From contig NZ_CP159483.1 in NCBI RefSeq assembly GCF_042140245.1, positions 1,860,001 through 1,924,000 of the forward strand: a stretch of DNA of 64,000 nt, given 5' to 3'. The translations under genes were made by a program, and so were the position numbers. The notes below the pieces were generated by a model. That model did not search any database. It saw only the letters and a program-made list of their open reading frames with translations, and was not told the origin of the DNA. Positions 43,578 through 51,514 of this stretch are shown piece by piece (the first letter of the stretch is position 1; every line of letters starts with the position of its first letter). The stretch is from MH13 sp042140245. Its GTDB lineage: Bacteria; Pseudomonadota; Alphaproteobacteria; Rhizobiales; MH13.

Positions 43578-44866
43578 TGCTGTTGCCGCAACCTGCCTCA
43601 TCGGCCATTCGGGCCATTCTCGACAAAGCTTTGGCGGGCAACGAGGTCAGCCGCGATGAGGGCGAAGCGCTGTTTCGCACCCGTGGTTCTGATCTTGATG
43701 CGGTGGTCGCCGTCGCCGACCAGCTGCGCCGCCAGGTGTGCGGTGATCGGGTGACCTTCGCCGTCAATCGGAACATCAACTTCACCAACATCTGCTACAT
43801 GGGCTGCCAGTTCTGCGGCTTTGCCAAGCGGATGGAGGATAAGGGCGCGGAGTTTCTTTCGCTGGACACCGTCGTCGCCCGTGCTCGCGAAGCATGGGAT
43901 CGAGGCGCCACGGAAGTGTGTATTCAAGGCGGTCTGCACCCCAAAATGAAGGGCACGCACTACCGCGATATCCTGCTCGCTATCAAAGCCGAGCTGCCGG
44001 ACATGCACATCCATGCCTTCTCGCCGTTTGAGATTTGGTATGGCGTGAAAAAGACCGGCATGAGCATCGCTGACTTTCTGGCTGATCTCAAAGCCTGCGG
44101 ATTAGGCTCGATGCCAGGCACGGCAGCGGAGATTTTGGACACTGAAATCCGCAAAGTTCTGACCCGCGATAAGCTGACCACCGATGAGTGGGTGGAGATC
44201 ATTTCCACCGCTCATCAGGTTGGTATTCCGACGACCGCAACAATTATGTACGGCCATGTGGATGGGCCAAATCATTGGGCGGATCATTTGGAGCGTTTGC
44301 GGCAGATTGCACGTGTTAGTCCGCGTCACCGGGCGGACGGTCTGCAGACTGGTCCGCCAAAAACAGCAGACGGTCCGCCGGATCGTCCGCTCGCTGGTTT
44401 CACCGAATTTGTGCCGCTGTCTTTCGTGCACGAGGATGCGCCGCTTTACCTGAAAGACCCGTCTGCTGTTCGTCCTGGGCCGACCCGTGAGGAGGTTGTT
44501 CTGATGCACGCGGTCTCGCGGATCATGCTGCATGGATACATCGATAACATCCAGGTTTCGTGGACAAAGCTTGGGCCTGAAATGGCGCAGGCGATGCTTG
44601 GCTGCGGGGTGAATGATTTGGGCGGCACCTTGATGAATGAAAGCATCTCTAGAGCCGCCGGTGCGAAGAATGGCCAGGAGGTAACGGCTCACGAGATGGT
44701 CCATATCATCCGCTCTGCAGGTCGGGTGCCTGTTCAGCGGAATACCCTTTACGGAATGGTGCGAGATTTCGCGGAGTTGGATCCGGACATGCAAGCTCCG
44801 CTTGTGGACCGTAAGGGTTCTAACCCTCTGGCGTTTCTTGAGAAAAGCGAGCGCAAGCGTGCCTAG
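43577..44866 (+). CDS. cofH: FO synthase subunit CofH, with an internal palindromic insertion
   Basis: This is a radical SAM enzyme of 429 residues with C73-Y-M-G-C77-Q-F-C80 and the CofH segments CIQGGLHPKMKGTHY, GSMPGTAAEILD and FTEFVPLSFVH. Where relatives read straight from LERLR through a short loop to GGFTEF, this protein has about 27 extra residues (247-273), Pro-, Arg- and Gly-rich, encoded by GTCCGC-rich palindromic DNA. The frame stays open, so the enzyme is probably intact. Stop overlaps the cofD start by 8 bases. Confidence 0.94.
   Translation: MLLPQPASSAIRAILDKALAGNEVSRDEGEALFRTRGSDLDAVVAVADQLRRQVCGDRVTFAVNRNINFTNICYMGCQFCGFAKRMEDKGAEFLSLDTVVARAREAWDRGATEVCIQGGLHPKMKGTHYRDILLAIKAELPDMHIHAFSPFEIWYGVKKTGMSIADFLADLKACGLGSMPGTAAEILDTEIRKVLTRDKLTTDEWVEIISTAHQVGIPTTATIMYGHVDGPNHWADHLERLRQIARVSPRHRADGLQTGPPKTADGPPDRPLAGFTEFVPLSFVHEDAPLYLKDPSAVRPGPTREEVVLMHAVSRIMLHGYIDNIQVSWTKLGPEMAQAMLGCGVNDLGGTLMNESISRAAGAKNGQEVTAHEMVHIIRSAGRVPVQRNTLYGMVRDFAELDPDMQAPLVDRKGSNPLAFLEKSERKRA
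44332..44358. repeat. Palindromic element inserted within cofH
   Basis: GGCGGAC (44332-44338), a central GTCTGCAGAC palindrome (44340-44349) and GTCCGCC (44352-44358) form a 27-base near-perfect inverted repeat. Further GGTCCGCC and GTCCGC copies follow to about 44390. It is in frame and adds residues absent from typical CofH, much like palindromic elements known to invade coding regions in some alphaproteobacteria. Confidence 0.65.
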
Positions 44867-45785
44867 AGTGACGCTTCTTGCCGGTGGTGTCGGTGGCGCC
44901 AAGATGGCTGAGGGTTTGGCCGCGTTGGACGATGTTGAGCTGACAATCATCGGCAATATCGCCGATGATGAACAGTTTCACGGGCTTTGGGTGTCCCCCG
45001 ATATCGACACGGTGACCTATACGCTGGCCGGCATGATTGATCGCAGCCAAGGCTGGGGTGTGGCCGACGAAGGATTGCGGGCGCTGGGTGTTTTGGAAGC
45101 GCTCGGCGAACACACCTGGATGACGTTGGGCGACAAAGACCTTGGCCTGCACATTTATCGCACCATGCGCCGCCATGAAGGGGATCGGCCCAGCGATATC
45201 GCCCGCCACATTGCTAAAGCTTTTGGCGTCAAACCAACCATCGTTCTGCCAACCGACGATTGGATGCAAACGCGGCTGGTCACCGATATTGGCCCACTGA
45301 GTTTTCAGGAATACTTCGTGCGCGAAAAGTGCAAACCCGAGGTTCAGGAGATCTGGTTTGAGGGCGTGGAATTCGCTAAGCCGACGCCCGAAGCCTTGGA
45401 TGCCCTTGAAAAGGCTGATCTTATTGTGTTCGCCCCGTCCAACCCGTTGGTGAGCATCGACCCGATCCTCGCCATCCCCGGTGTGCATGATGCGGTGGTG
45501 GAAGCCCCCGCGTCAGTGATCGCGGTTAGCCCACTGATTGCCGGAAAAACCGTGAAAGGCCCCGCGTCGCGGATGATGGAGAGTCTGGGTCTAGAAGCCT
45601 CGGCACTCGGCGTCGCGCGCCACTATCAAGGGCTGGTCGACACGCTGGTGATCGACACTCAAGATGCCGAGTTGCAAAGCGATATCGAAGCGTTGGGCAT
45701 GGAGGTGTCATCGACCGATATCTTGATGCCGACGCTTGAGCGCAAGCGAGAGGTTGCTGCATATCTGCTGGAGGTGATGCTGTGA
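44859..45785 (+). CDS. cofD: 2-phospho-L-lactate transferase CofD
   Basis: CofD joins the phospho-acid moiety (from the CofC-activated donor) to FO, forming F420-0 or dehydro-F420-0. The GTG at 44859 gives 308 residues starting PRVTLLAGGVGGAKMAEGL; ADDEQFHGLWVSPDIDTVTY and IVFAPSNPLVSIDPILAI are typical. A longer frame upstream is cofH sequence. It overlaps cofC by 4 bases. Confidence 0.95.
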   Translation: MPRVTLLAGGVGGAKMAEGLAALDDVELTIIGNIADDEQFHGLWVSPDIDTVTYTLAGMIDRSQGWGVADEGLRALGVLEALGEHTWMTLGDKDLGLHIYRTMRRHEGDRPSDIARHIAKAFGVKPTIVLPTDDWMQTRLVTDIGPLSFQEYFVREKCKPEVQEIWFEGVEFAKPTPEALDALEKADLIVFAPSNPLVSIDPILAIPGVHDAVVEAPASVIAVSPLIAGKTVKGPASRMMESLGLEASALGVARHYQGLVDTLVIDTQDAELQSDIEALGMEVSSTDILMPTLERKREVAAYLLEVML

Positions 45786-46429
45786 GCGAAACGAACGCAT
45801 CCCTTTGTGTCATCATCCCGATGAAAGATCCAGGAGAGGCCAAAACCCGGTTGGGCGACACGCTGCCCGCCAAAACGCGTGCTGCTTTGACCCGCACTTT
45901 GTTCCGGCAAACCCTGCGGGTTCTGAAGATGCTTGATCAGGATCTTCACATTGCTGTTGTCACGAATTCGCAGGCCATTGCAGCGATTTGTCTGCCATTC
46001 CGGGTGCAGGTGCTTGATGATCCAGGTGGTGGCCTCAACGATGCTGTTAAGGCGGGCGCGGACTATGCCGCGCATCATCGGTTTTCCAGTGTTTGCATCT
46101 TGCCCGGCGATCTAGCCGATCCTGCGTTTGAAGACTTATCAGCGCTCTTTGCCGCGCCGCGAGAGGCTAATTCCGTCACCATCGCCCCGGCCCATGATGG
46201 CGGAACGAACGCACTTCTTGTGACCCCGCCTGATGCTATGCTTTTTGCCTACGGGCCTGATAGCTGCGCAGCGCATCAGATCAATGCCGAAGGTGCTGGC
46301 CTTTCCTGTTTGCTGATGCCCCTGCCAAGCCTTCTCTATGATGTGGACCGCTCGTCTGATCTTGGTGCGCGTCTTACGCGCGGGCTCGATCGTTCTCTGG
46401 GTGCTTTCGGCAAGGAGGCTTCCGGATGA
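45782..46429 (+). CDS. cofC: 2-phospho-L-lactate (or PEP / 3-phosphoglycerate) guanylyltransferase CofC
   Basis: CofC activates a three-carbon phospho-acid with GTP for CofD. The 215-residue nucleotidyltransferase begins at GTG with VIIPMKDPGEAKTRLGDTLP, then DDPGGGLNDAVKAG and CILPGDLADP, followed by APAHDGGTNALL. Which acid it uses (phospholactate, phosphoenolpyruvate or 3-phosphoglycerate) differs between lineages and cannot be read here. It overlaps cofD and cofE. Confidence 0.93.
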   Translation: MSETNASLCVIIPMKDPGEAKTRLGDTLPAKTRAALTRTLFRQTLRVLKMLDQDLHIAVVTNSQAIAAICLPFRVQVLDDPGGGLNDAVKAGADYAAHHRFSSVCILPGDLADPAFEDLSALFAAPREANSVTIAPAHDGGTNALLVTPPDAMLFAYGPDSCAAHQINAEGAGLSCLLMPLPSLLYDVDRSSDLGARLTRGLDRSLGAFGKEASG

Positions 46430-47199
46430 GGCGTGCGGAGATCCTATCCGTTCCTGGTATTCCAGAAGTGCAAGCAGGCGACGATCTCGACGGCCTGATC
46501 GGCGATGCGCTTGTCGCTGCTGATCTGGCGCTGGGCGATGGTGATGTCCTCACCCTTGCTCATAAGATCGTCTCCAAAGCTGAGGGACAGGTGCGTCGGC
46601 TGGCAGATATCACGCCGGGTGAGGAGGCTCTGCGGTATGGCGAGGAGCTTTCCAAAGACCCGCGCAAAGTGCAGGCCGTGCTTGATGAAAGCACGCGCGT
46701 TGTGCGCGCTTTCAAGCACCCGCACGCGACCGAAGGCACCATGATCTGCGAGCACCGGCTGGGGCTGATCTCGGCCAATGCGGCCGTGGATGAAAGCAAC
46801 ACCGGTGGTTCGGATGAAGTGATCTTGCTGCCCAAAGACCCTGACGCCAGCGCGCAAGCGATGCGAGATGCGCTCCAAGCGCGCTTTGGTGCCGAAATCG
46901 GCGTTATCATCACCGACACGTTTGGCAGGCCTTGGCGGCTTGGCCAGGTGAATGTGGCTATTGGCTTGGCGGGTGTACCAGCACGGATCAATGAAGCCGG
47001 TGGACACGATGCCCGCGGGCGCGAGCTGAAAGTGACCGAGCCTGCTTTTGCCGATGAGGTGGCGGCGGCATCTGGTCTGGTGATCGGCAAAGCGGCGCAA
47101 ACGCCGGTTGTGCTTTTTCGAGGCCTTGATTGGCCATCAACAGATGATGCGCGGGGGACTGACCTGATACGCGCGCAAAGCGAGGATATGTTTCGATGA
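46426..47199 (+). CDS. cofE: F420-0:gamma-glutamyl ligase CofE
   Basis: CofE adds the L-glutamate tail to F420-0 with GTP. The 257-residue protein matches the single-domain archaeal-type ligase: LTLAHKIVSKAEGQVRRL, CEHRLGLISANAAVDES and IITDTFGRPWRLGQVNVAIG. It lacks the C-terminal FMN/nitroreductase-like domain that the actinobacterial FbiB uses to reduce dehydro-F420-0. It overlaps npdG by 4 bases. Confidence 0.95.
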   Translation: MRRAEILSVPGIPEVQAGDDLDGLIGDALVAADLALGDGDVLTLAHKIVSKAEGQVRRLADITPGEEALRYGEELSKDPRKVQAVLDESTRVVRAFKHPHATEGTMICEHRLGLISANAAVDESNTGGSDEVILLPKDPDASAQAMRDALQARFGAEIGVIITDTFGRPWRLGQVNVAIGLAGVPARINEAGGHDARGRELKVTEPAFADEVAAASGLVIGKAAQTPVVLFRGLDWPSTDDARGTDLIRAQSEDMFR

Positions 47200-47864
47200 C
47201 GATTGCAATTGTTGGGGGCACTGGCCCTCAGGGCAAGGGGTTGGCCTTGCGGTTTGCCCGTGCGGGCGTGCCCGTGGCCATTGGCTCACGCGATGGTGGA
47301 CGCGCTGCTGAAATCGCAGGTGAGTTGTCGGCACAGCTTGGCGGTGATGCTGCGGCGATCACCGGCCATAGCAATGATGATGCGGTCGCTGCCGCTGATC
47401 GTATTGTGATCCTGTCTGTGCCTTATGCCGGGCACAACGCCACGCTGGAACAGATCAAGGGTGGCCTTGCTGGCAAGGTTTTGGTCGATATCGTCGTGCC
47501 GCTTGCACCCAATGATCCGAAGATCGTGGAGATGCCGCCTGAAGGGTCTGCTACCGAGGCGGCGCAGGCCATTCTGGGTGACGACATTCCCGTGATCGGC
47601 GCTTTGCATAATGTTTCAGCGGCGACGCTCAACAACCTCGATTGGGATATCAATTGCGACATCCTTGTCTGCGGCAACTCTTTGGATGCCCGCAAAGAGG
47701 TGATGGCGCTGGTGAAAAAGCTGGGTGTCGAAGCCTACAATGCCGGTGGGGCGAGTGCTGCACGCTGCATTGAGGCGATCACGCCCATTCTCATCCGCAT
47801 CAACATTTCCAAGCAGGTGCCGTTCACCCACGCCGGCGTGAAGATCTGGCCGCCTTCCCATTAA
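47196..47864 (+). CDS. npdG: F420-dependent NADP reductase (NADPH:F420 oxidoreductase)
   Basis: This enzyme (222 residues) passes hydride between NADPH and F420. TIAIVGGTGPQGKGLALRFA is the Rossmann NADP site with GGTGPQGKG, followed by VAIGSRDGGRAAEIA (the Ser-Arg pair favours NADP) and PVIGALHNVSA. As part of the operon it probably works to make F420H2 for the LLM enzyme after it. Overlaps cofE by 4 bases; the LLM gene starts 38 bases later. Confidence 0.94.
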   Translation: MTIAIVGGTGPQGKGLALRFARAGVPVAIGSRDGGRAAEIAGELSAQLGGDAAAITGHSNDDAVAAADRIVILSVPYAGHNATLEQIKGGLAGKVLVDIVVPLAPNDPKIVEMPPEGSATEAAQAILGDDIPVIGALHNVSAATLNNLDWDINCDILVCGNSLDARKEVMALVKKLGVEAYNAGGASAARCIEAITPILIRINISKQVPFTHAGVKIWPPSH

Positions 47865-47902
47865 GCTTCACTGACTTCAAACAACACTGAGGGGATAAAC
47901 CG

Positions 47903-48907
47903 ATGGAATTTGGGATCACATTTAAGGGCTTTGTGGAGCCCGACCGTGCGCGTGCTCTGGTGCGCCAAGCAGAGAACGCTGGCTTCACCTATTGCTGGTT
48001 CTATGACAGCCACATTCTGTGGCGCGAAAGCTTTTCAGCCATGGCCATGTGCATGGAGCACACCAAGAACATGCGGTTTGGCCCCTGCGTGACCAACCCC
48101 AACACCCGTGATTGGTCCTTGGCGGCGTCGATGTTTGGTTCGCTCGCCAAACAGTCTAGCGGCCGGTTCGACATCGGCGTTGGGCGTGGTGACAGCGCTG
48201 TGCGCGTGATGGGCAAGAAGCCTGCCAAGCTTGCCGTGCTCGAAGAGTTCATCACCAAAGTTCAGGCCATGGTGCGTGGTGAAGAGGTGACCTATGGCGA
48301 TGTGCCGGCACCCATCCAGTTTCCATGGGCAACAGGCTATGAGCTGCCCGCTTGGGTGGCGGCCTATGGGCCGATGGCATTGAAATCAGCCGGTACGGTG
48401 GGTGACGGTTTGATCCTACAAATCGCCGAGCCTGGCATCTGCAAGTGGTTGGCTGATCAGGCGATTGCCGCGGGCAAAGAGGCAGGCCGAGACATGTCGA
48501 AGTTCAAGGTCATGTCTGCTGCACCTGCTTACATCGGCGACATTGTGGAAGCGCGTGAAGCGACCAAATGGTTCCCGGCCATGGTTGGCAACCACGTTGC
48601 CGACATTGTGGAGAAGTACGGTGCAGATACCGATCTCGTCCCGCAGAGTCTGACGGCCTATGTGGAGAAGCGGCGCGGCTACGACTATTCCAAGCACGGC
48701 CAGAGCGACAACCCATACCTTGATTTCATCACAGATGACATCATCGATGGCTTTGCTGTTCTTGGTTCAGTGGATGATCACATCGCTAAGCTTCAAGAGC
48801 TAGAAAGCGTTGGCGTGACCCAGTTCAACATCTACCTGGACAATGGCGATGAGGAGAACATCATCGCGCGCTATGGCGATACGATTATTCCGGCGATGCA
48901 GGGCTGA
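47903..48907 (+). CDS. LLM-family F420-dependent oxidoreductase, Mer-like
   Basis: The 334-residue luciferase-like barrel resembles methylenetetrahydromethanopterin reductase (Mer): FGITFKGFVEPDRARALVRQ, RFGPCVTNPNTRDWSLAA, RFDIGVGRGDSAVRVMG and WVAAYGPMALKSAG. Mer-type LLM enzymes use F420. It is the only enzyme in the window that would consume F420H2. It lies in the RutR-box operon, and a Mer-like activity is unlikely in the absence of methanopterin genes. I propose a role in pyrimidine reduction; this is inference. A terminator follows. Confidence 0.88.
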   Translation: MEFGITFKGFVEPDRARALVRQAENAGFTYCWFYDSHILWRESFSAMAMCMEHTKNMRFGPCVTNPNTRDWSLAASMFGSLAKQSSGRFDIGVGRGDSAVRVMGKKPAKLAVLEEFITKVQAMVRGEEVTYGDVPAPIQFPWATGYELPAWVAAYGPMALKSAGTVGDGLILQIAEPGICKWLADQAIAAGKEAGRDMSKFKVMSAAPAYIGDIVEAREATKWFPAMVGNHVADIVEKYGADTDLVPQSLTAYVEKRRGYDYSKHGQSDNPYLDFITDDIIDGFAVLGSVDDHIAKLQELESVGVTQFNIYLDNGDEENIIARYGDTIIPAMQG

Positions 48908-48932
48908 TCGGAACACTTTGATGACCCTTCGA

Positions 48933-48967
48933 CGTAGCCGCCCGCCTTTGCGGGTGGCTACGTGCTT
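48933..48967 (+). terminator. Rho-independent terminator after the F420 operon
   Basis: CGTAGCCGCCCGC and GCGGGTGGCTACG form a 13-bp stem (one G-T pair) around CTTT, followed by TGCTTTT. It lies 26 bases past the LLM stop, which marks the 3' end of the cof operon. Confidence 0.85.
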
Positions 48968-49278
48968 TTCCCCGGCAACCAAAGTTGCAGTGCATGATAT
49001 TGCTGCGCTGCACAGTTAATACTTCCCCAGGTTTTTCTTATAAGTATCTGAAATTTCAATATTTTTCGCGTCTTATCCTAAGGGTGGACGTCGTTCGTTG
49101 ATTACCCGGAAGTATAGGGGGTAGTCCGTACGTACCCGCTTCAAGAATCCAAAACGTTCCGATACTTTGCCCGCCAGCTTTGGGTCGTTCCCATTGGGTG
49201 ATCCCCTTTTTCCAGAGAGGGTCTCCAGAGGGAGGGAAGCGATCCAAGGGCTGGAAACGTCTTTAGGGAGGACGCGTA
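48968..49278 (+). other. Non-coding leader region of the symporter operon
   Basis: About 310 bases lie between the cof terminator and the symporter gene. Short AT-rich stretches (around 49015-49075) could hold a promoter. The later part has GAGAGGGTCTCCAGAGGGAGG and other purine runs close to the ribosome site. No convincing gene, riboswitch or operator was seen. Confidence 0.4.
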
Positions 49279-49539
49279 TTGTCTGACAACTCCGATAACA
49301 CTGCCTATTGGAAGGCGAACCTTCGCCTGATTGGCATATGCTTGGTGGTATGGGCGCTTGCCTCATTTGGGTTTGCGATCCTACTTCGCCCACTTATTTC
49401 CGGCATCGCCGTTGGCGGTACCGATCTTGGTTTTTGGTTCGCCCAACAGGGCTCCATCCTCGTGTTCCTGGTTCTGATCTTCTTTTATGCGTTCCGCATG
49501 AATGCTTTGGACCGTGAACATGGCGTGGATGAAGAGTAG
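49279..49539 (+). CDS. DUF4212 small subunit of a sodium:solute symporter
   Basis: The 86-residue protein begins with TTG, supported by AGGGAGG 8 bases upstream. It holds two membrane helices (about 16-38 and 53-75) and the ISGIAVGGTDLGFWFAQQGS segment typical of DUF4212. Members accompany VC_2705-type symporters as a small subunit. It is 17 bases upstream of the large subunit. Confidence 0.88.
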   Translation: MSDNSDNTAYWKANLRLIGICLVVWALASFGFAILLRPLISGIAVGGTDLGFWFAQQGSILVFLVLIFFYAFRMNALDREHGVDEE

Positions 49540-49556
49540 GTCTGGGAGCGCCACTT

Positions 49557-51332
49557 ATGACACAAACAACACTTAACTTTATCGTCGTGGGGGCCAGCTT
49601 TGCCCTCTACTTCGGTATCGCTTTTTGGGCGCGTGCTGCGTCCACAAGCGAGTTCTACGCCGCAGGTCGCGGTGTGAACCCGATCGTCAATGGTATGGCG
49701 ACCGCTGCTGACTGGATGTCGGCGGCTTCCTTTATTTCGATGGCGGGTCTCATCGCCTTCGTTGGTTACAACAACTCCTTGTTCCTTATGGGCTGGACCG
49801 GCGGCTACGTGCTGATGGCCATGCTGCTTGCCCCTTACCTGCGTAAGTTCGGCAAGTTCACGGTGCCTGAGTTTGTTGGCGACCGATACTACTCCAACGC
49901 TGCGCGCGTTGTGGCGGTTATCTGTCTTATTGTGATCTCGGTGACCTATGTGATCGGTCAGATGCGTGGCGCGGGCATTGCCTTCTCACGCTTCCTGGAA
50001 ATCGATATCGATGCTGGTCTCTACACCGCTGGTCTCGTGGTCTTCGTGTACGCCGTTCTCGGCGGTATGAAGGGCATCACCTACACCCAGGTTGCACAGT
50101 ACTGCGTGCTGATCATTGCCTACACCATTCCGGCAATCTTCATTTCGCTGAACCTGACGGGCAACCCGATCCCAGGTCTTGGCCTGTTCTCGACCATGGC
50201 TGAAGGCCAGGCGGGCGCTGGGCAGCATCTGTTGGTGACGCTTGACGGACTTCTGACCGATCTTGGTTTCAGGGAATACACGGCAACAACCAATCCTTGG
50301 TTGATGGCGCTCTACACCCTGTCGCTGATGATCGGTACGGCTGGTCTGCCACACGTGATCATTCGCTTCTTCACCGTGCCTAAGGTGGCTGATGCTCGTA
50401 CATCGGCTGGTTGGGCTTTGGTGTTCATTGCGCTTCTTTACCTGACCGCTCCAGCTGTGGGTGCGATGGCGCGCTTGAACATCACGACCACTATGTGGCC
50501 GGCGGGTATTGAAGGCGAAGCGGTTGCTGTCGACGAGTTGCCTGATTGGTTCGAAACCTGGCAGGTCACTGGCCTTTTGGGTGTCGAAGACAAGAATGGT
50601 GATGGCCGCATTCAGTACTACAATGATGCCAACCCAGATATGGCTGAACTGGCTGCCGAGCGCGGCTGGGAAGGCAATGAGCTTGTCACCTTTAACCGTG
50701 ACATTCTCGTGCTTGCCAACCCGGAAATCGCACAGCTGCCAGGCTGGGTGATTGCCTTGATCGCTGCCGGTGGTATCGCCGCGGCGCTCTCGACGGCGGC
50801 TGGTTTGCTGCTTGCAATCTCCTCGGCCATTTCGCACGATCTGATCAAGTCGGTGTTTAAGCCGGACATTTCAGAGAAGGGCGAGCTGCTCGCAGCACGT
50901 ATCTCGATGGCGGTTGCCATCTGTGTGGCAGTCTATCTTGGTCTCAATCCACCAGGATTTGCGGCACAGGTGGTTGCGCTAGCGTTCGGTCTTGCTGCTG
51001 CAACGCTGTTCCCAACGCTGATGATGGGGATCTTCTCCAAGCGGATGAACTCCGCCGGGGCGATCGCAGGTATGTTGGCCGGTCTTATCTCGACCTGTCT
51101 CTACCTCTTCCTGTTCCTCGGTTGGTTCTTCATTCCGGGCACAGCCACACTGGACAGCTCGCAGTATCTGTTTGGCATTCCACCAACCCACTTCGGGCCA
51201 ATCGGTGCAGTGTTCAACTTTGCTGCTGCGTTCCTGGTATCGCGTGCAACGTCGGCTCCGCCAGAGCACATTCAGGCACTGGTGGAATCGGTACGCTACC
51301 CACGTGGCGCCGGGGCTGCTGTGGACCACTAA
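49557..51332 (+). CDS. Sodium:solute symporter (VC_2705 / ActP-like)
   Basis: This 591-residue protein has about thirteen membrane helices of the SSS family: EFYAAGRGVNPIVNGMATAADWMSAASFI, GYVLMAMLLAPYLRKFGKFTVPEFVGDRY and GTAGLPHVIIRFFTVP. With its DUF4212 partner it probably takes up acetate or another short carboxylate. A polar insertion of about 60 residues (about 310-380) lies between helices. It is followed by a terminator. Confidence 0.92.
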   Translation: MTQTTLNFIVVGASFALYFGIAFWARAASTSEFYAAGRGVNPIVNGMATAADWMSAASFISMAGLIAFVGYNNSLFLMGWTGGYVLMAMLLAPYLRKFGKFTVPEFVGDRYYSNAARVVAVICLIVISVTYVIGQMRGAGIAFSRFLEIDIDAGLYTAGLVVFVYAVLGGMKGITYTQVAQYCVLIIAYTIPAIFISLNLTGNPIPGLGLFSTMAEGQAGAGQHLLVTLDGLLTDLGFREYTATTNPWLMALYTLSLMIGTAGLPHVIIRFFTVPKVADARTSAGWALVFIALLYLTAPAVGAMARLNITTTMWPAGIEGEAVAVDELPDWFETWQVTGLLGVEDKNGDGRIQYYNDANPDMAELAAERGWEGNELVTFNRDILVLANPEIAQLPGWVIALIAAGGIAAALSTAAGLLLAISSAISHDLIKSVFKPDISEKGELLAARISMAVAICVAVYLGLNPPGFAAQVVALAFGLAAATLFPTLMMGIFSKRMNSAGAIAGMLAGLISTCLYLFLFLGWFFIPGTATLDSSQYLFGIPPTHFGPIGAVFNFAAAFLVSRATSAPPEHIQALVESVRYPRGAGAAVDH

Positions 51333-51358
51333 GTCCTGGCAATCCAACACACACTTTG

Positions 51359-51388
51359 ACGGGTCCCGCTTGCGCGGGGCCCGTTTTT
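51359..51388 (+). terminator. Rho-independent terminator after the symporter genes
   Basis: ACGGGTCCCGC and GCGGGGCCCGT form an 11-bp stem around TTGC, followed by TTTTCTTT. It lies 27 bases past the symporter stop. Confidence 0.9.
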
Positions 51389-51514
51389 CTTTGGCGTATG
51401 AGCTCTATTTGCGCCTGTTTTTAAGGGCTTTGCCCAATTGGCCTCGCCGCCTGCCAAGCGCATGGTCAGCATGCTGATTTGCTGACACGCTGCCTGTGAT
51501 GCCAAGGATTTCCC

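Noticed and set aside
44332..44358. The cofH palindrome as a transcription terminator
   Set aside because: It lies within an intact reading frame, has no T-run, and the downstream cof genes overlap and need read-through.
47903..48907. Assignment as methylenetetrahydromethanopterin reductase (Mer)
   Set aside because: Likeness is to the LLM/Mer superfamily only; there are no methanopterin pathway genes in the window and the operon context points elsewhere.
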